Origin: CAZMSD01 sp964568855
GTDB taxonomy: Bacteria > CAIWAD01
DNA: 64,000 bases
Direction: 5' to 3'
NCBI GenBank assembly: GCA_964568855.1
Contig: CAZMSD010000006.1
Location: 1-64,000, forward strand
Of this stretch, positions 1-7,604 are shown piece after piece. The position numbers and the translations under genes were made by a program. The notes beneath the pieces were generated by a model. That model searched no databases, had not been told where the DNA came from, and was given only the letters and a program-made list of their open reading frames with translations. Every line of letters begins with the position of its first letter. Within the stretch, counting starts at the first letter, position 1.

Positions 1-51
1 TCCGCGCCAAGGCCAAGATTGGCTCTGATGGCAGCTGAGTTTCATGGTTAA

Positions 52-1238
52 TCAGATTGTTGAATTACCAACGATCGTGTTACGGACCAACTCACCGCCG
101 GAACAGTCGAGTAGATGTCCCTCGATGACGCCCATAGCGCGATTCTGAACGAAGGTGTTTGCGCTAACCCGATTGATGTAGGCAATTGCGAAGGCGCCGT
201 ATCTTTGTGCCGTATTATCGTGGAAAAGGTTGTTCTCGATCTCGACGACGTCATCCCATTGATCATGAGCATAGATTGCACCGCAGAAATCCCCCTGGTT
301 CTCGATGAACCGGTTGCCCGTGATGCGCAGCAAGCCGCCTCCGATATAGGCCCCACCTGTGTACACCAGCGCCCCGGCATATCCGGGACTCGTATTACGC
401 AGGAATATGTTGTCGGCAATGATTATGGTCGAACCAAGATCGCCCTCGCACTCGACGCCGCCTGAACCGCAGTAATGGGCGCCTTCGACGGCCTGATTGT
501 CGGCAACGTGGTTTCGCGCGAAGAGGACGCTGTCGCCGGAAAACGCCGCGGCCGGCGCGGAGTTCGCTGAGTTGAATTCGAAGGTGTTGTCGCAGATCTC
601 AAGCGTACCGCCCCAAGCTCGCATGCCGCCGGCGGAGTTGTTTCTGAATGAATTGCGCCTGATACGCACCGGCAGGCCGCCGGAGTACTCAGCCCCGATA
701 AAAACTCCCAGGCCCCAGTTGTCCACGACCTGATTGGAATCGATTGCCGCGGCACCCAGGAAGCTGATGCCCGACGCGGCCAGCAACTGGACCTCCTGGT
801 ACTGAAGATTGCCGCGGATGATGTTGCCGCGAATCACCGCGGATACACCGTCTCCGAAGATCCCCCCGGCGCCGGGTTCTTCAAGACATCTACCGTGCTG
901 GACTGTAAAACCATGAATGACGGTCGTGGAGTCCTGTCCGCCGGCCAGTGTGATCACCGTTCCCGTCGAATCCCCGTCGATGATCGTGTTCTCGGGACCG
1001 GCTGAGCTCTTCAGGACGATGCGCCGGTCCAGGAAGTCGACGTGTTCGTGATACTCGCCGGGGCGACCAGTACGGTGTCGCCGTTCGCGGAAGCCCGGAT
1101 GCCCTCCTGGATGGTCGGGTAGTCTGCCGGGACATGGATCGTTGTACCCGGGGCGGATCCCGCGATGAGATACACCACCAGCGATGCAATGGACAAGGAG
1201 CTGGAGGCTGATACTCTTCCTCGGATAGACCGCATCAT
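52..1238 (-). pseudogene. Secreted parallel beta-helix protein, frameshifted
   Basis: This looks like a secreted right-handed parallel beta-helix protein (pectate-lyase/NosD-like fold). The start gives a signal peptide with hydrophobic core SIASLVVYLIAG, followed by HVPADYPTIQEGI, the usual opening of these repeat proteins. The frame breaks at a run of four G (1060-1063). As written it reads VAPASITNT; one extra G would give VAPGEYHEH and join seamlessly to the downstream frame, which carries GPENTIIDGDSTG and coil-like repeats such as VIRGNIIRGN. One base therefore seems lost, either by mutation or by an assembly error in a homopolymer. The downstream frame stops in mid-coil (NTIVGNSTI) with no sorting domain, so a second lesion is possible. 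What it binds or cleaves is unknown. Confidence 0.6.
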
Positions 1239-1254
1239 GCGCCCCTACCCGCCC

Positions 1255-1839
1255 TCACTTCAGACACACCGCCACCCCATCCAGGAAGAGCTGCACGGCC
1301 AGGGCCACGAGCACCATGCCCATGAGCTTCTTCACCGCGATCAGACCGCGTCTGGTCAGCAGCCTGATGAGAAATGTGGAACTGAAGAGGACCAGGAAGG
1401 TGGCAGCCCAGGCCAGCACCGCGGCGGTGAGCAGGCTGAGGAGCCGCTGCGGTTCGGCGGTGGCGAAGAGCAGCAGGACCGCCAGCAGCGAGGGGCCGGC
1501 GATGAGGGGCACCGCCAGGGGAACGAGAAGCGGCTCGCCCTCCAGCTCCGTCTCGGCCTGGCTGTCCCGGGTGGGAAAGACCAGGCGCAGCGCGATGAGG
1601 AACAGAATGATCCCGCCGGCGATGCTGAGGGATTCCTGTCGAAGTCCCAGGAAGCTCAGCGCGTAGCGGCCGCAGAGGATGAATCCCACGATGATCGCCA
1701 GCGCGAGCAGGAGCTCGCGAACCAGGACGGCACGTCTTCGCTCGGCGGGCACTCTCTCCAGGATCGGCATGAAGACCGGGATGTTCCCGAAGGGATCCAT
1801 GATCAGGAAGAGGGTCACTGCGGCGGAAAGGATGTCCAT
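1255..1839 (-). CDS. MarC family integral membrane protein
   Basis: A 194-residue polytopic membrane protein of the MarC (UPF0056) family; its length is normal for the family. The N-terminus carries the family motif MDPFGNIPVF (about residues 14-23), and the middle has VPLIAGPSLLAVLLL, equivalent to the conserved AGPG/S segment before the later transmembrane helices. About six hydrophobic segments are visible. The biochemical role of MarC proteins is unsettled; the early link to multiple antibiotic resistance was not upheld, so no substrate is proposed. It lies 16 bases downstream of the frameshifted beta-helix gene on the same strand and diverges from the propeller gene across a 230-base intergenic region. 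Confidence 0.85.
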   Translation of the reverse strand: MDILSAAVTLFLIMDPFGNIPVFMPILERVPAERRRAVLVRELLLALAIIVGFILCGRYALSFLGLRQESLSIAGGIILFLIALRLVFPTRDSQAETELEGEPLLVPLAVPLIAGPSLLAVLLLFATAEPQRLLSLLTAAVLAWAATFLVLFSSTFLIRLLTRRGLIAVKKLMGMVLVALAVQLFLDGVAVCLK

Positions 1840-1948
1840 CGGTTGAGCCCCGGGAGGTGTCGTGAATCGCGCTGGTCAAGCATAAACAAGAGACCTGAAT
1901 TCGGCAAACGCGCCATCGAACCCGGATGCGAGCGCGCTCTGGCGGATT

Positions 1949-1976
1949 CCCGGATTGGGCCTAGGCCCTAATCGGG
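1949..1976. repeat. Imperfect palindrome around GGGCCTAGGCCC
   Basis: A perfect 12-base palindrome GGGCCTAGGCCC extends to an imperfect stem with two single-base bulges (outer arms CCCG/CGGG). It lies between the divergent marC-type and propeller genes. It shares the AGGCCCTAA core with the larger inverted repeat near 11.3 kb, so it may be an operator, a hairpin, or a remnant of the same small repeat. No function is shown. Confidence 0.45.
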
Positions 1977-2019
1977 ACCTTTCCCGCTTTACTTCCACCG
2001 ATAATCGTCTATCTTCCAC

Positions 2020-2049
2020 TTGACAGGCCGTTCTCTGCTCTCGAAGAAT
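2020..2049 (+). promoter_or_regulatory. Candidate sigma-70-type promoter of the propeller gene
   Basis: A perfect TTGACA (2020-2025) is followed after 18 bases by AAGAAT (2044-2049; four of six bases match TATAAT). It sits just upstream of an AAGGAG ribosome-binding site and the ATG at 2072. The short leader and weak -10 keep confidence modest. Confidence 0.35.
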
Positions 2050-2071
2050 AAATCCTTCAAGGAGACCATTC

Positions 2072-4744
2072 ATGAAGCACCTGCCCAGCCTGCTGGTCGC
2101 CTCAGGATTACTAGCTGCGATACTGCTCATCGGGCAGTTCGCGAGCCGGCAGGGGAATCCGTCCGCCGATACTCCACGCACACCCGCGCCCACCGATTAC
2201 GTGGAGAAGATCAAGCAACTCAAGGACGGCGGGGGCGAATTCCGCCGCGACTTCCGCCAGCTGCGCCGCGAGTTCCGGCGCCAGCGGAAGGAGTGGATGG
2301 AGAGCATGCACCGCGCTGCCCCCGGAGTGGACAGGAAGGCCATGGACCGCGCCGCCCGCGCCGAGAAAAACCGGCGGAAACTGGAACGCCGCCGCGAGCT
2401 GCTTGGGGAGCTTTCGGGTGATGAACGATCCGCTGTTTCGGGAAGTTCTCGATCTGTGCGACATGATCATGCGAAACGAAATGCGCTGTATCACGGCTAC
2501 CAGGACCTGCTCAGCCGCGAGCGCGAGTTGCAGGGTGCCTGGGTGGAGAAGGGCAGCAACAACCTGGCCGGCCGCATGCACACCGCCGACGTGGACCTCG
2601 AGGCCGGCCTGATCTACGCCGGCTCGGCGGGCGGCAACCTCTGGGTCGGCGACCTGGAAGGCGGAAACTGGCAATGCCATAACGACTACCTGCAGATCTC
2701 CGACATCCACATGGTGCGCCTGGTGGAGAACGGTCCCGCCGACCGGTTGTTCATCCTGCACAGCTGGCCCGTGGAGCTGTACTACACTGACGACGGGGGT
2801 CTGAGCTGGGAGACCGCTACCGGCCTGGAAACCATCGCCGAATGGGGCTGGGTCCTGCGGGGCCTGGTGCTGGACGACGCCCAGCGGACGATCTACGTGG
2901 CCGGCGTCGAATGGGACTACGTGGGCTGGCACCGCATCGTGACCATCTACAAGTCCGTGGACCTGGGGCTGAGTTTCACCCGGATCGCCGACTACGACCT
3001 GGACGGCGAGGGCGTGGACCTCTGGGCGCCCCGCCAGGATTCAAGCGAGCTCTACCTGCTGATGGATTCCAGCATCCACCGCATCCACTCCGACGACACC
3101 ATCGAGCTGATCGCCGATTTCGAGGGCGAGGATCCCGCGCAGGTGAGTACCTCGTTGCTCTGCGGCGCCCTGGGTGACACGGAGACCCGGCTCTTCGCGC
3201 TCTACGGCATGTCCTCGGGCGAGTCGCGCGTCTACCGTTCCCTGGACGGCGGCCTGAACTGGAGTTACCAGGGCGAAGTGCCGGAGCGCCCCTTCTTTCG
3301 CATGAGTTTCAACTGCTCGCGGCTTAATCCGCAGCAGGTCTACCTGGGCGGCGTCAACTGCTACCGCAGCAGCGACGGGGGCGCCTCCTGGAGCGCCGTC
3401 AACCAGTGGTGGGAGTATTACGACCAGATGGAGACCATGCTGCACGCCGACATCCCCGGCGTCGACGTCTTCGAGGACGGCCAGGGGGGCGAGTTCGCGC
3501 TGATCTCCACCGACGGCGGAATCTACCGCTCCGACGACGGCCTGGCCACCGTGCAGAACCTCTCGCTCGCAGGCCTGCGGATCAGCCAGTATTACACGGT
3601 CTACACCAACCGCCAGGACCCGCAGGCGATCTACGCCGGCTCGCAGGACCAGGGCTTCCAGCGGGCCCTGAGCGACCCGGGCGGGCTGGTGGACTTCGAG
3701 CAGACAATCAGCGGCGACTACGGCCACATCGTGTCCGGCGACGGCGGGCAAAGCGTCTGGACCGTCTATCCCGGCTTCGCCATGTATTACCCCGACCTGC
3801 TGCACGGCACCCAGGCCCGCTTCTGGGACTTCGCGGGCTCCAACTACTTCTGGATGCCGCCGCTGATGGCCGATCCAGAATGGGCCCCGGCGGCCTACCT
3901 GGGCGGCGGCGGCACGGCGGGCGACGCCCGGCTGTGGCACTTGGTCTCCAGCGGAAGCGAGATCATCGCCGTCGAGGGGGACTACGACTTCAGCCTGGGA
4001 CAGGCGAATGTGAGGCTTTCAGCGATGGCCTTTTCGCCCCTCGATCCGGACCACCGCTACTCGCTGAACAGCGAAGGGCAGTTCTTCCATTCGGCGGACG
4101 GAGGAATCGCCTGGACCCAGTCGCCGGCCTTCAGCGGACCCGGTTCTCACTACTTCTACGGGGCCAGTATCGTCGCCTCGCCGGTCAGTCCGGGCCGCGT
4201 CTACATCGCCGGCAGCGGCTACTCCAACCCGCCGGTCTACGTCAGCGAGAATCACGGCCAGGATTTCCTGCCCCTGGACGCCGGGCTGCCTTCCACGCTG
4301 GTCTACGAGCTTTCTGTCAGGGCGGACGATTCGCTGCTCTTCGCCGCCACCGAGCTGGGGCCCTACGCCTGGGAAGCGGCCACGGGGCAGTGGTGCGAAT
4401 TGGCGGGTCTGGACGGCCCCGACCAGGTTTTCTGGGCGGTGGACTACGTAGAGGCGCTGCGGACCGCGCGCTTCGCCACCTACGGGCGAGGCATCTGGGA
4501 CTTCCAGCTCGACCCGGTTCCAGGGCGGGTCACGGACCTGCGGATCGGCGTTGCGGGTCCGGACGTGCTGCTGCAGTGGTCGCCAGCCGAGCACGCCGTC
4601 CAGTACCGCGTGGAGGCCTCGATGGATCCCTGGTTCCAGGAAGGGACGATCGAAGACCTGGGAACCGTGGAAGGGACCGCCTTCACCGATCCTGGAGCCC
4701 TGGCGCGACCGGCCCGCTACTACCGGGTGACGGCTCTGAACTGA
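2072..4744 (+). CDS. Secreted Asp-box (BNR-type) beta-propeller protein
   Basis: An 890-residue exported protein of the sortilin/BNR-repeat type. An AAGGAG site eight bases upstream fixes the start. An N-terminal hydrophobic segment (about 5-24, signal peptide or anchor) is followed by a very basic, probably coiled-coil stretch (about 45-125, rich in RR/KE). A propeller region follows with repeated Asp-box motifs: YYTDDGGLSWE, YRSLDGGLNW, YRSSDGGASW, YRSDDGLAT and FHSADGGIAW. These motifs cap propeller blades in glycosidases and sortilin-like proteins, but no catalytic residues of a sialidase can be assigned. The last 70 residues form a fibronectin-III-like domain (VTDLRIGV, LQWSP, YRVEAS) ending YYRVTALN, a tail shared with three other secreted proteins here. 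Likely surface or secreted; substrate unknown. Confidence 0.75.
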   Translation: MKHLPSLLVASGLLAAILLIGQFASRQGNPSADTPRTPAPTDYVEKIKQLKDGGGEFRRDFRQLRREFRRQRKEWMESMHRAAPGVDRKAMDRAARAEKNRRKLERRRELLGELSGDERSAVSGSSRSVRHDHAKRNALYHGYQDLLSRERELQGAWVEKGSNNLAGRMHTADVDLEAGLIYAGSAGGNLWVGDLEGGNWQCHNDYLQISDIHMVRLVENGPADRLFILHSWPVELYYTDDGGLSWETATGLETIAEWGWVLRGLVLDDAQRTIYVAGVEWDYVGWHRIVTIYKSVDLGLSFTRIADYDLDGEGVDLWAPRQDSSELYLLMDSSIHRIHSDDTIELIADFEGEDPAQVSTSLLCGALGDTETRLFALYGMSSGESRVYRSLDGGLNWSYQGEVPERPFFRMSFNCSRLNPQQVYLGGVNCYRSSDGGASWSAVNQWWEYYDQMETMLHADIPGVDVFEDGQGGEFALISTDGGIYRSDDGLATVQNLSLAGLRISQYYTVYTNRQDPQAIYAGSQDQGFQRALSDPGGLVDFEQTISGDYGHIVSGDGGQSVWTVYPGFAMYYPDLLHGTQARFWDFAGSNYFWMPPLMADPEWAPAAYLGGGGTAGDARLWHLVSSGSEIIAVEGDYDFSLGQANVRLSAMAFSPLDPDHRYSLNSEGQFFHSADGGIAWTQSPAFSGPGSHYFYGASIVASPVSPGRVYIAGSGYSNPPVYVSENHGQDFLPLDAGLPSTLVYELSVRADDSLLFAATELGPYAWEAATGQWCELAGLDGPDQVFWAVDYVEALRTARFATYGRGIWDFQLDPVPGRVTDLRIGVAGPDVLLQWSPAEHAVQYRVEASMDPWFQEGTIEDLGTVEGTAFTDPGALARPARYYRVTALN

Positions 4745-4864
4745 GACGGATCCGGCGGCTCCACGGTGCAGGCCTCTCGGTTCCGCAGAGGGTAATTGCT
4801 AGATTACCGCCTCGTTTGCGCCGGGGACCGTTTTCGTTCGGGGAGTCCGATTGCGCCTCCGCCG

Positions 4865-4897
4865 GGGAGTCGCGCCTCGACTCCCGTCCGGGGTTTT
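4865..4897 (+). terminator. Hairpin with downstream T-run (weak terminator candidate)
   Basis: Perfect 8-base arms GGGAGTCG (4865-4872) and CGACTCCC (4878-4885) enclose a 5-base loop. A TTTT run follows, but 8 bases after the stem, so it is not a canonical terminator. It lies between the propeller gene and the saccharopine operon. Confidence 0.3.
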
Positions 4898-4932
4898 GAG
4901 TTGGGTCCGGAATAAGATCTGCGGGTGCTGAG

Positions 4933-6288
4933 ATGAAGAAGATCCTGGTGCTCGGGGCGGGGAAGAGTTCCCCCTACCTGATCCATTACCTGCTGTCACA
5001 CGCCGAAGCGGAGGACTGGCAGGTCACCGTTGCCGACCTCGACCGGGACCTGGCGGCGGAACAGCTCGAGGACCGGCCCCGCAGCCGCGCGGCGGTCATG
5101 GACATCCGCGATGCGGAGGCCGTGCGCCGGGAGTTCGCGGACACTGCGCTGGTGGTCTCGATGCTGCCGCCCTTCCTGCATCATCTGGTGGCCGAGGCCT
5201 GCCTGGAGCACGGCTGTCACCTGGTGACCGTCTCCTACGAGGACGAGCAGATGCGGGCCTTCGACGGCCGGGCGCGCGAAAGGGACCTGATCTTTCTCAA
5301 CGAGATGGGCCTGGATCCGGGCATCGACCACATGTCGGCCATGGCCACGATCCAGGAGATCCGCGCGGCGGGAGGGTGTATCACGGGTTTCAGGTCCTAC
5401 GGCAGCGGCGTGCCCGCGCCGGACTCGATTGAGAACCCGATGCAGTACGTGATCACCTGGAACCCGCAGAACGTGGCCCTGGCCGGCGTGGGCGGCGCGA
5501 TCTACCGCAGCGAGCGGGAAACCAAGGTGGTCCACGGGCACCGCATCTTCCAGCACACCTGGCCCGTCTTCGTGCAGGGCGTGGGCCGCATGGAGGCCTA
5601 TCCCAACCGGGATTCGCTGGAGTACCTGGACACCTTCGAGCTGCAGCACGTGGACACCATGATCCGCGGCACTCTGCGCTATCCCGGGTACTGCGAGACC
5701 TGGGGCCAGATCGTGGCGCTGGGACTGCACAACAACACGGTGCGGATCCCCAATCTCCAGGAGCGTACCTACCGCGAGGTACTCGAGATGTTCCTGCCGC
5801 TGGTGGGCGGCAGCGCCAACCTGGAAAACCGGGTGGCCCGGCTGCTCAGCATCAGCCCCACCGGCCGGATCATGGACAACCTGCGCTGGCTGGGCCTGTT
5901 CTCGAAGAAGCGCATCGCCTGCCGGGGCGACACCGCCGCGGACATGCTCACCGCCCTGCTCGAGAGCAAGCTGCCCCTCTCGCCCACCGCCCGGGACATG
6001 GTGGTGCTGGTGCACGAGCTGGAGGTGGATTACGAGGAGCAGGGACGCAAGGACCTGCACATCTCCACCATGGTGCATTACGGCGATCCCGCGGGCTACA
6101 CGGCCATGGCGCGCACAGTCGGCCTGCCGGCGGGCATCGGCGTGCGCCTGATCCTGTCCGGCGAAGTGGAGCTGCGGGGTTCCCGGATTCCGCACCATCC
6201 CAGCATCTACGGACCGGTTCTGCAGGAACTGGAGGACTACGGAGTCCGCTTCAAAGTCAGTCACGGATCGTCCACAGAGGAGTCATGA
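4933..6288 (+). CDS. Saccharopine dehydrogenase (glutamate-forming), SDH half of the lysine catabolic pair
   Basis: A 451-residue enzyme of the saccharopine dehydrogenase/reductase family, predicted to oxidise saccharopine to glutamate and 2-aminoadipate semialdehyde with NAD+. The N-terminal Rossmann motif is VLGAGKSSPYLIHYL, followed by VADLDRD at the end of beta-2 (the adenine-ribose acid), VSMLPPFLHHLVA and LDPGIDHMSAM, all typical of the SDH half of animal and plant AASS. Length fits a monofunctional SDH. It overlaps the next gene by four bases (ATGA), and that gene encodes the partner lysine-ketoglutarate reductase, which supports the assignment. Carboxynorspermidine dehydrogenase is the main alternative in this family; the neighbour argues against it. 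Confidence 0.82.
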   Translation: MKKILVLGAGKSSPYLIHYLLSHAEAEDWQVTVADLDRDLAAEQLEDRPRSRAAVMDIRDAEAVRREFADTALVVSMLPPFLHHLVAEACLEHGCHLVTVSYEDEQMRAFDGRARERDLIFLNEMGLDPGIDHMSAMATIQEIRAAGGCITGFRSYGSGVPAPDSIENPMQYVITWNPQNVALAGVGGAIYRSERETKVVHGHRIFQHTWPVFVQGVGRMEAYPNRDSLEYLDTFELQHVDTMIRGTLRYPGYCETWGQIVALGLHNNTVRIPNLQERTYREVLEMFLPLVGGSANLENRVARLLSISPTGRIMDNLRWLGLFSKKRIACRGDTAADMLTALLESKLPLSPTARDMVVLVHELEVDYEEQGRKDLHISTMVHYGDPAGYTAMARTVGLPAGIGVRLILSGEVELRGSRIPHHPSIYGPVLQELEDYGVRFKVSHGSSTEES

Positions 6289-7604
6289 GCGGGATCTGCA
6301 TCGGCATTCGGCGCGAGACCAAGAGCTACTGGGAACGGCGCGTTGCGCTGGTCCCGGAGGACGTGCGCGAGCTGATCGCGGACGCCGGCGTGGAAGTGCT
6401 GGTGCAGCCGGACGAGAAGCGGGCCTTCAGCGACAGCGAGTACGAGGCAGCGGGAGCCCTGCTGGCGGAGAACCTGAGCCCGGCGCAAGTGATCTTCGGG
6501 GTCAAGGAGATTCCCGAGGAGCAGATCGAGGCGGACAAGGTCTACATTTTCTTTTCGCACACGATCAAAGGGCAGAAACAGAACATGCCCATGCTGCGCA
6601 GGATGGCCGAGCGCCGCGTTTCGCTGGTGGACTACGAGTGCGTCACGGACGAAGAAGGCCGCCGACTGGTCTTCTTCGGCCGCCACGCGGGCTACGCAGG
6701 GATGGTCAACGCCCTCAAGGTCTACGGCGAGCGCCTGCAGTCCGAAGGCCGCGAAAGCGCATTCACCGGCTTGCGCAGCGCCTGGCAGTACGGTCGCATG
6801 GAGCTGGCGCGCGGCGCCCTGCGCGAGATCGGCCGGGAGTCCCTGAGGGGCGGGGGAGCCGGCGGCGAGGGTCCGTTGGTGGTGGGCTTCGCGGGATACG
6901 GCCATGTCTCACAGGGCGCCCAGTCGGTTCTTGACGAACTGCCCGTGCGGGAACTCGCCCCGGCCGAGCTGCTTGAACCGGATGTCCGCGCCGGACTGGA
7001 GCAGGGCGTGGTGCACAAGGTGATCTTCCGCGAGGAACACCTGGTCCGCCGCGCGGACGGCTCGGACTTCGACCTGCAGGAGTATTACGACCGGCCCGAG
7101 CTCTACGAGTCCGTGTTCGGCGAGTACCTGCCGCACCTGGACATCCTGATCAACGCGATCTTCTGGACCGAGCGCTACCCCCGGCTGCTCACGCTGGACT
7201 ACTTGCGCAGGAGCTGGGCCAACGGCAAGCTCAAGCTGCGCGTGATCGGGGACATCTCGATGGACCTGGGCGGCGCCATCGAGTGCAGCGTGAAGACGGC
7301 CGAGTCGGATAGTCCGTGTTACGTCTACGAGCCCGGTACGGGTCGAGTGCTGGACGGCGTGGAGGGAGACGGGCCCGTGATCATGGCGGTGGACAACCTG
7401 CCCTGCGAGATCCCCGTCGAGAGCTCGCAGACCTTCAGCCACGCCCTCGAGCCCCTGCTGCCGGGTCTGCTGTCCGCCGACTGGAGCCGGCCCTTCGAGC
7501 AGCTGGAAATCCCGCCGGAAATCCGCCGGGGCCTGATCCTGCACCGGGGCGAGCTGACCCCGCCCTTCCGCTACATGGAAGACTTCCTGAAGGCCCGCCC
7601 CTAG
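6285..7604 (+). CDS. Lysine-ketoglutarate reductase (saccharopine dehydrogenase, lysine-forming)
   Basis: A 439-residue protein of the alanine dehydrogenase/PNT-like fold. The N-terminus (IGIRRETKSYWERRVAL, residues 5-21) is the AlaDH/PNT motif in the form seen in LKR, followed by VKEIPEE and FFSHTIKGQ. A Rossmann segment, GFAGYGHVSQGAQSVLDE, lies near residues 205-222. The enzyme would condense lysine with 2-oxoglutarate to saccharopine using NADPH. In animals and plants this half is fused N-terminal to the SDH half; here the two are separate genes in the reverse order, coupled by ATGA. Its stop shares the bases CTAG with the stop of the convergent peptidase gene, leaving no intergenic space. 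Confidence 0.85.
   Translation: MSGICIGIRRETKSYWERRVALVPEDVRELIADAGVEVLVQPDEKRAFSDSEYEAAGALLAENLSPAQVIFGVKEIPEEQIEADKVYIFFSHTIKGQKQNMPMLRRMAERRVSLVDYECVTDEEGRRLVFFGRHAGYAGMVNALKVYGERLQSEGRESAFTGLRSAWQYGRMELARGALREIGRESLRGGGAGGEGPLVVGFAGYGHVSQGAQSVLDELPVRELAPAELLEPDVRAGLEQGVVHKVIFREEHLVRRADGSDFDLQEYYDRPELYESVFGEYLPHLDILINAIFWTERYPRLLTLDYLRRSWANGKLKLRVIGDISMDLGGAIECSVKTAESDSPCYVYEPGTGRVLDGVEGDGPVIMAVDNLPCEIPVESSQTFSHALEPLLPGLLSADWSRPFEQLEIPPEIRRGLILHRGELTPPFRYMEDFLKARP

Noticed and set aside
1165..1971. 268-codon Gln/Glu-rich plus-strand frame
   Set aside because: It is antisense to the MarC-family gene and made of complemented Leu codons; the membrane protein reading has clear family motifs.
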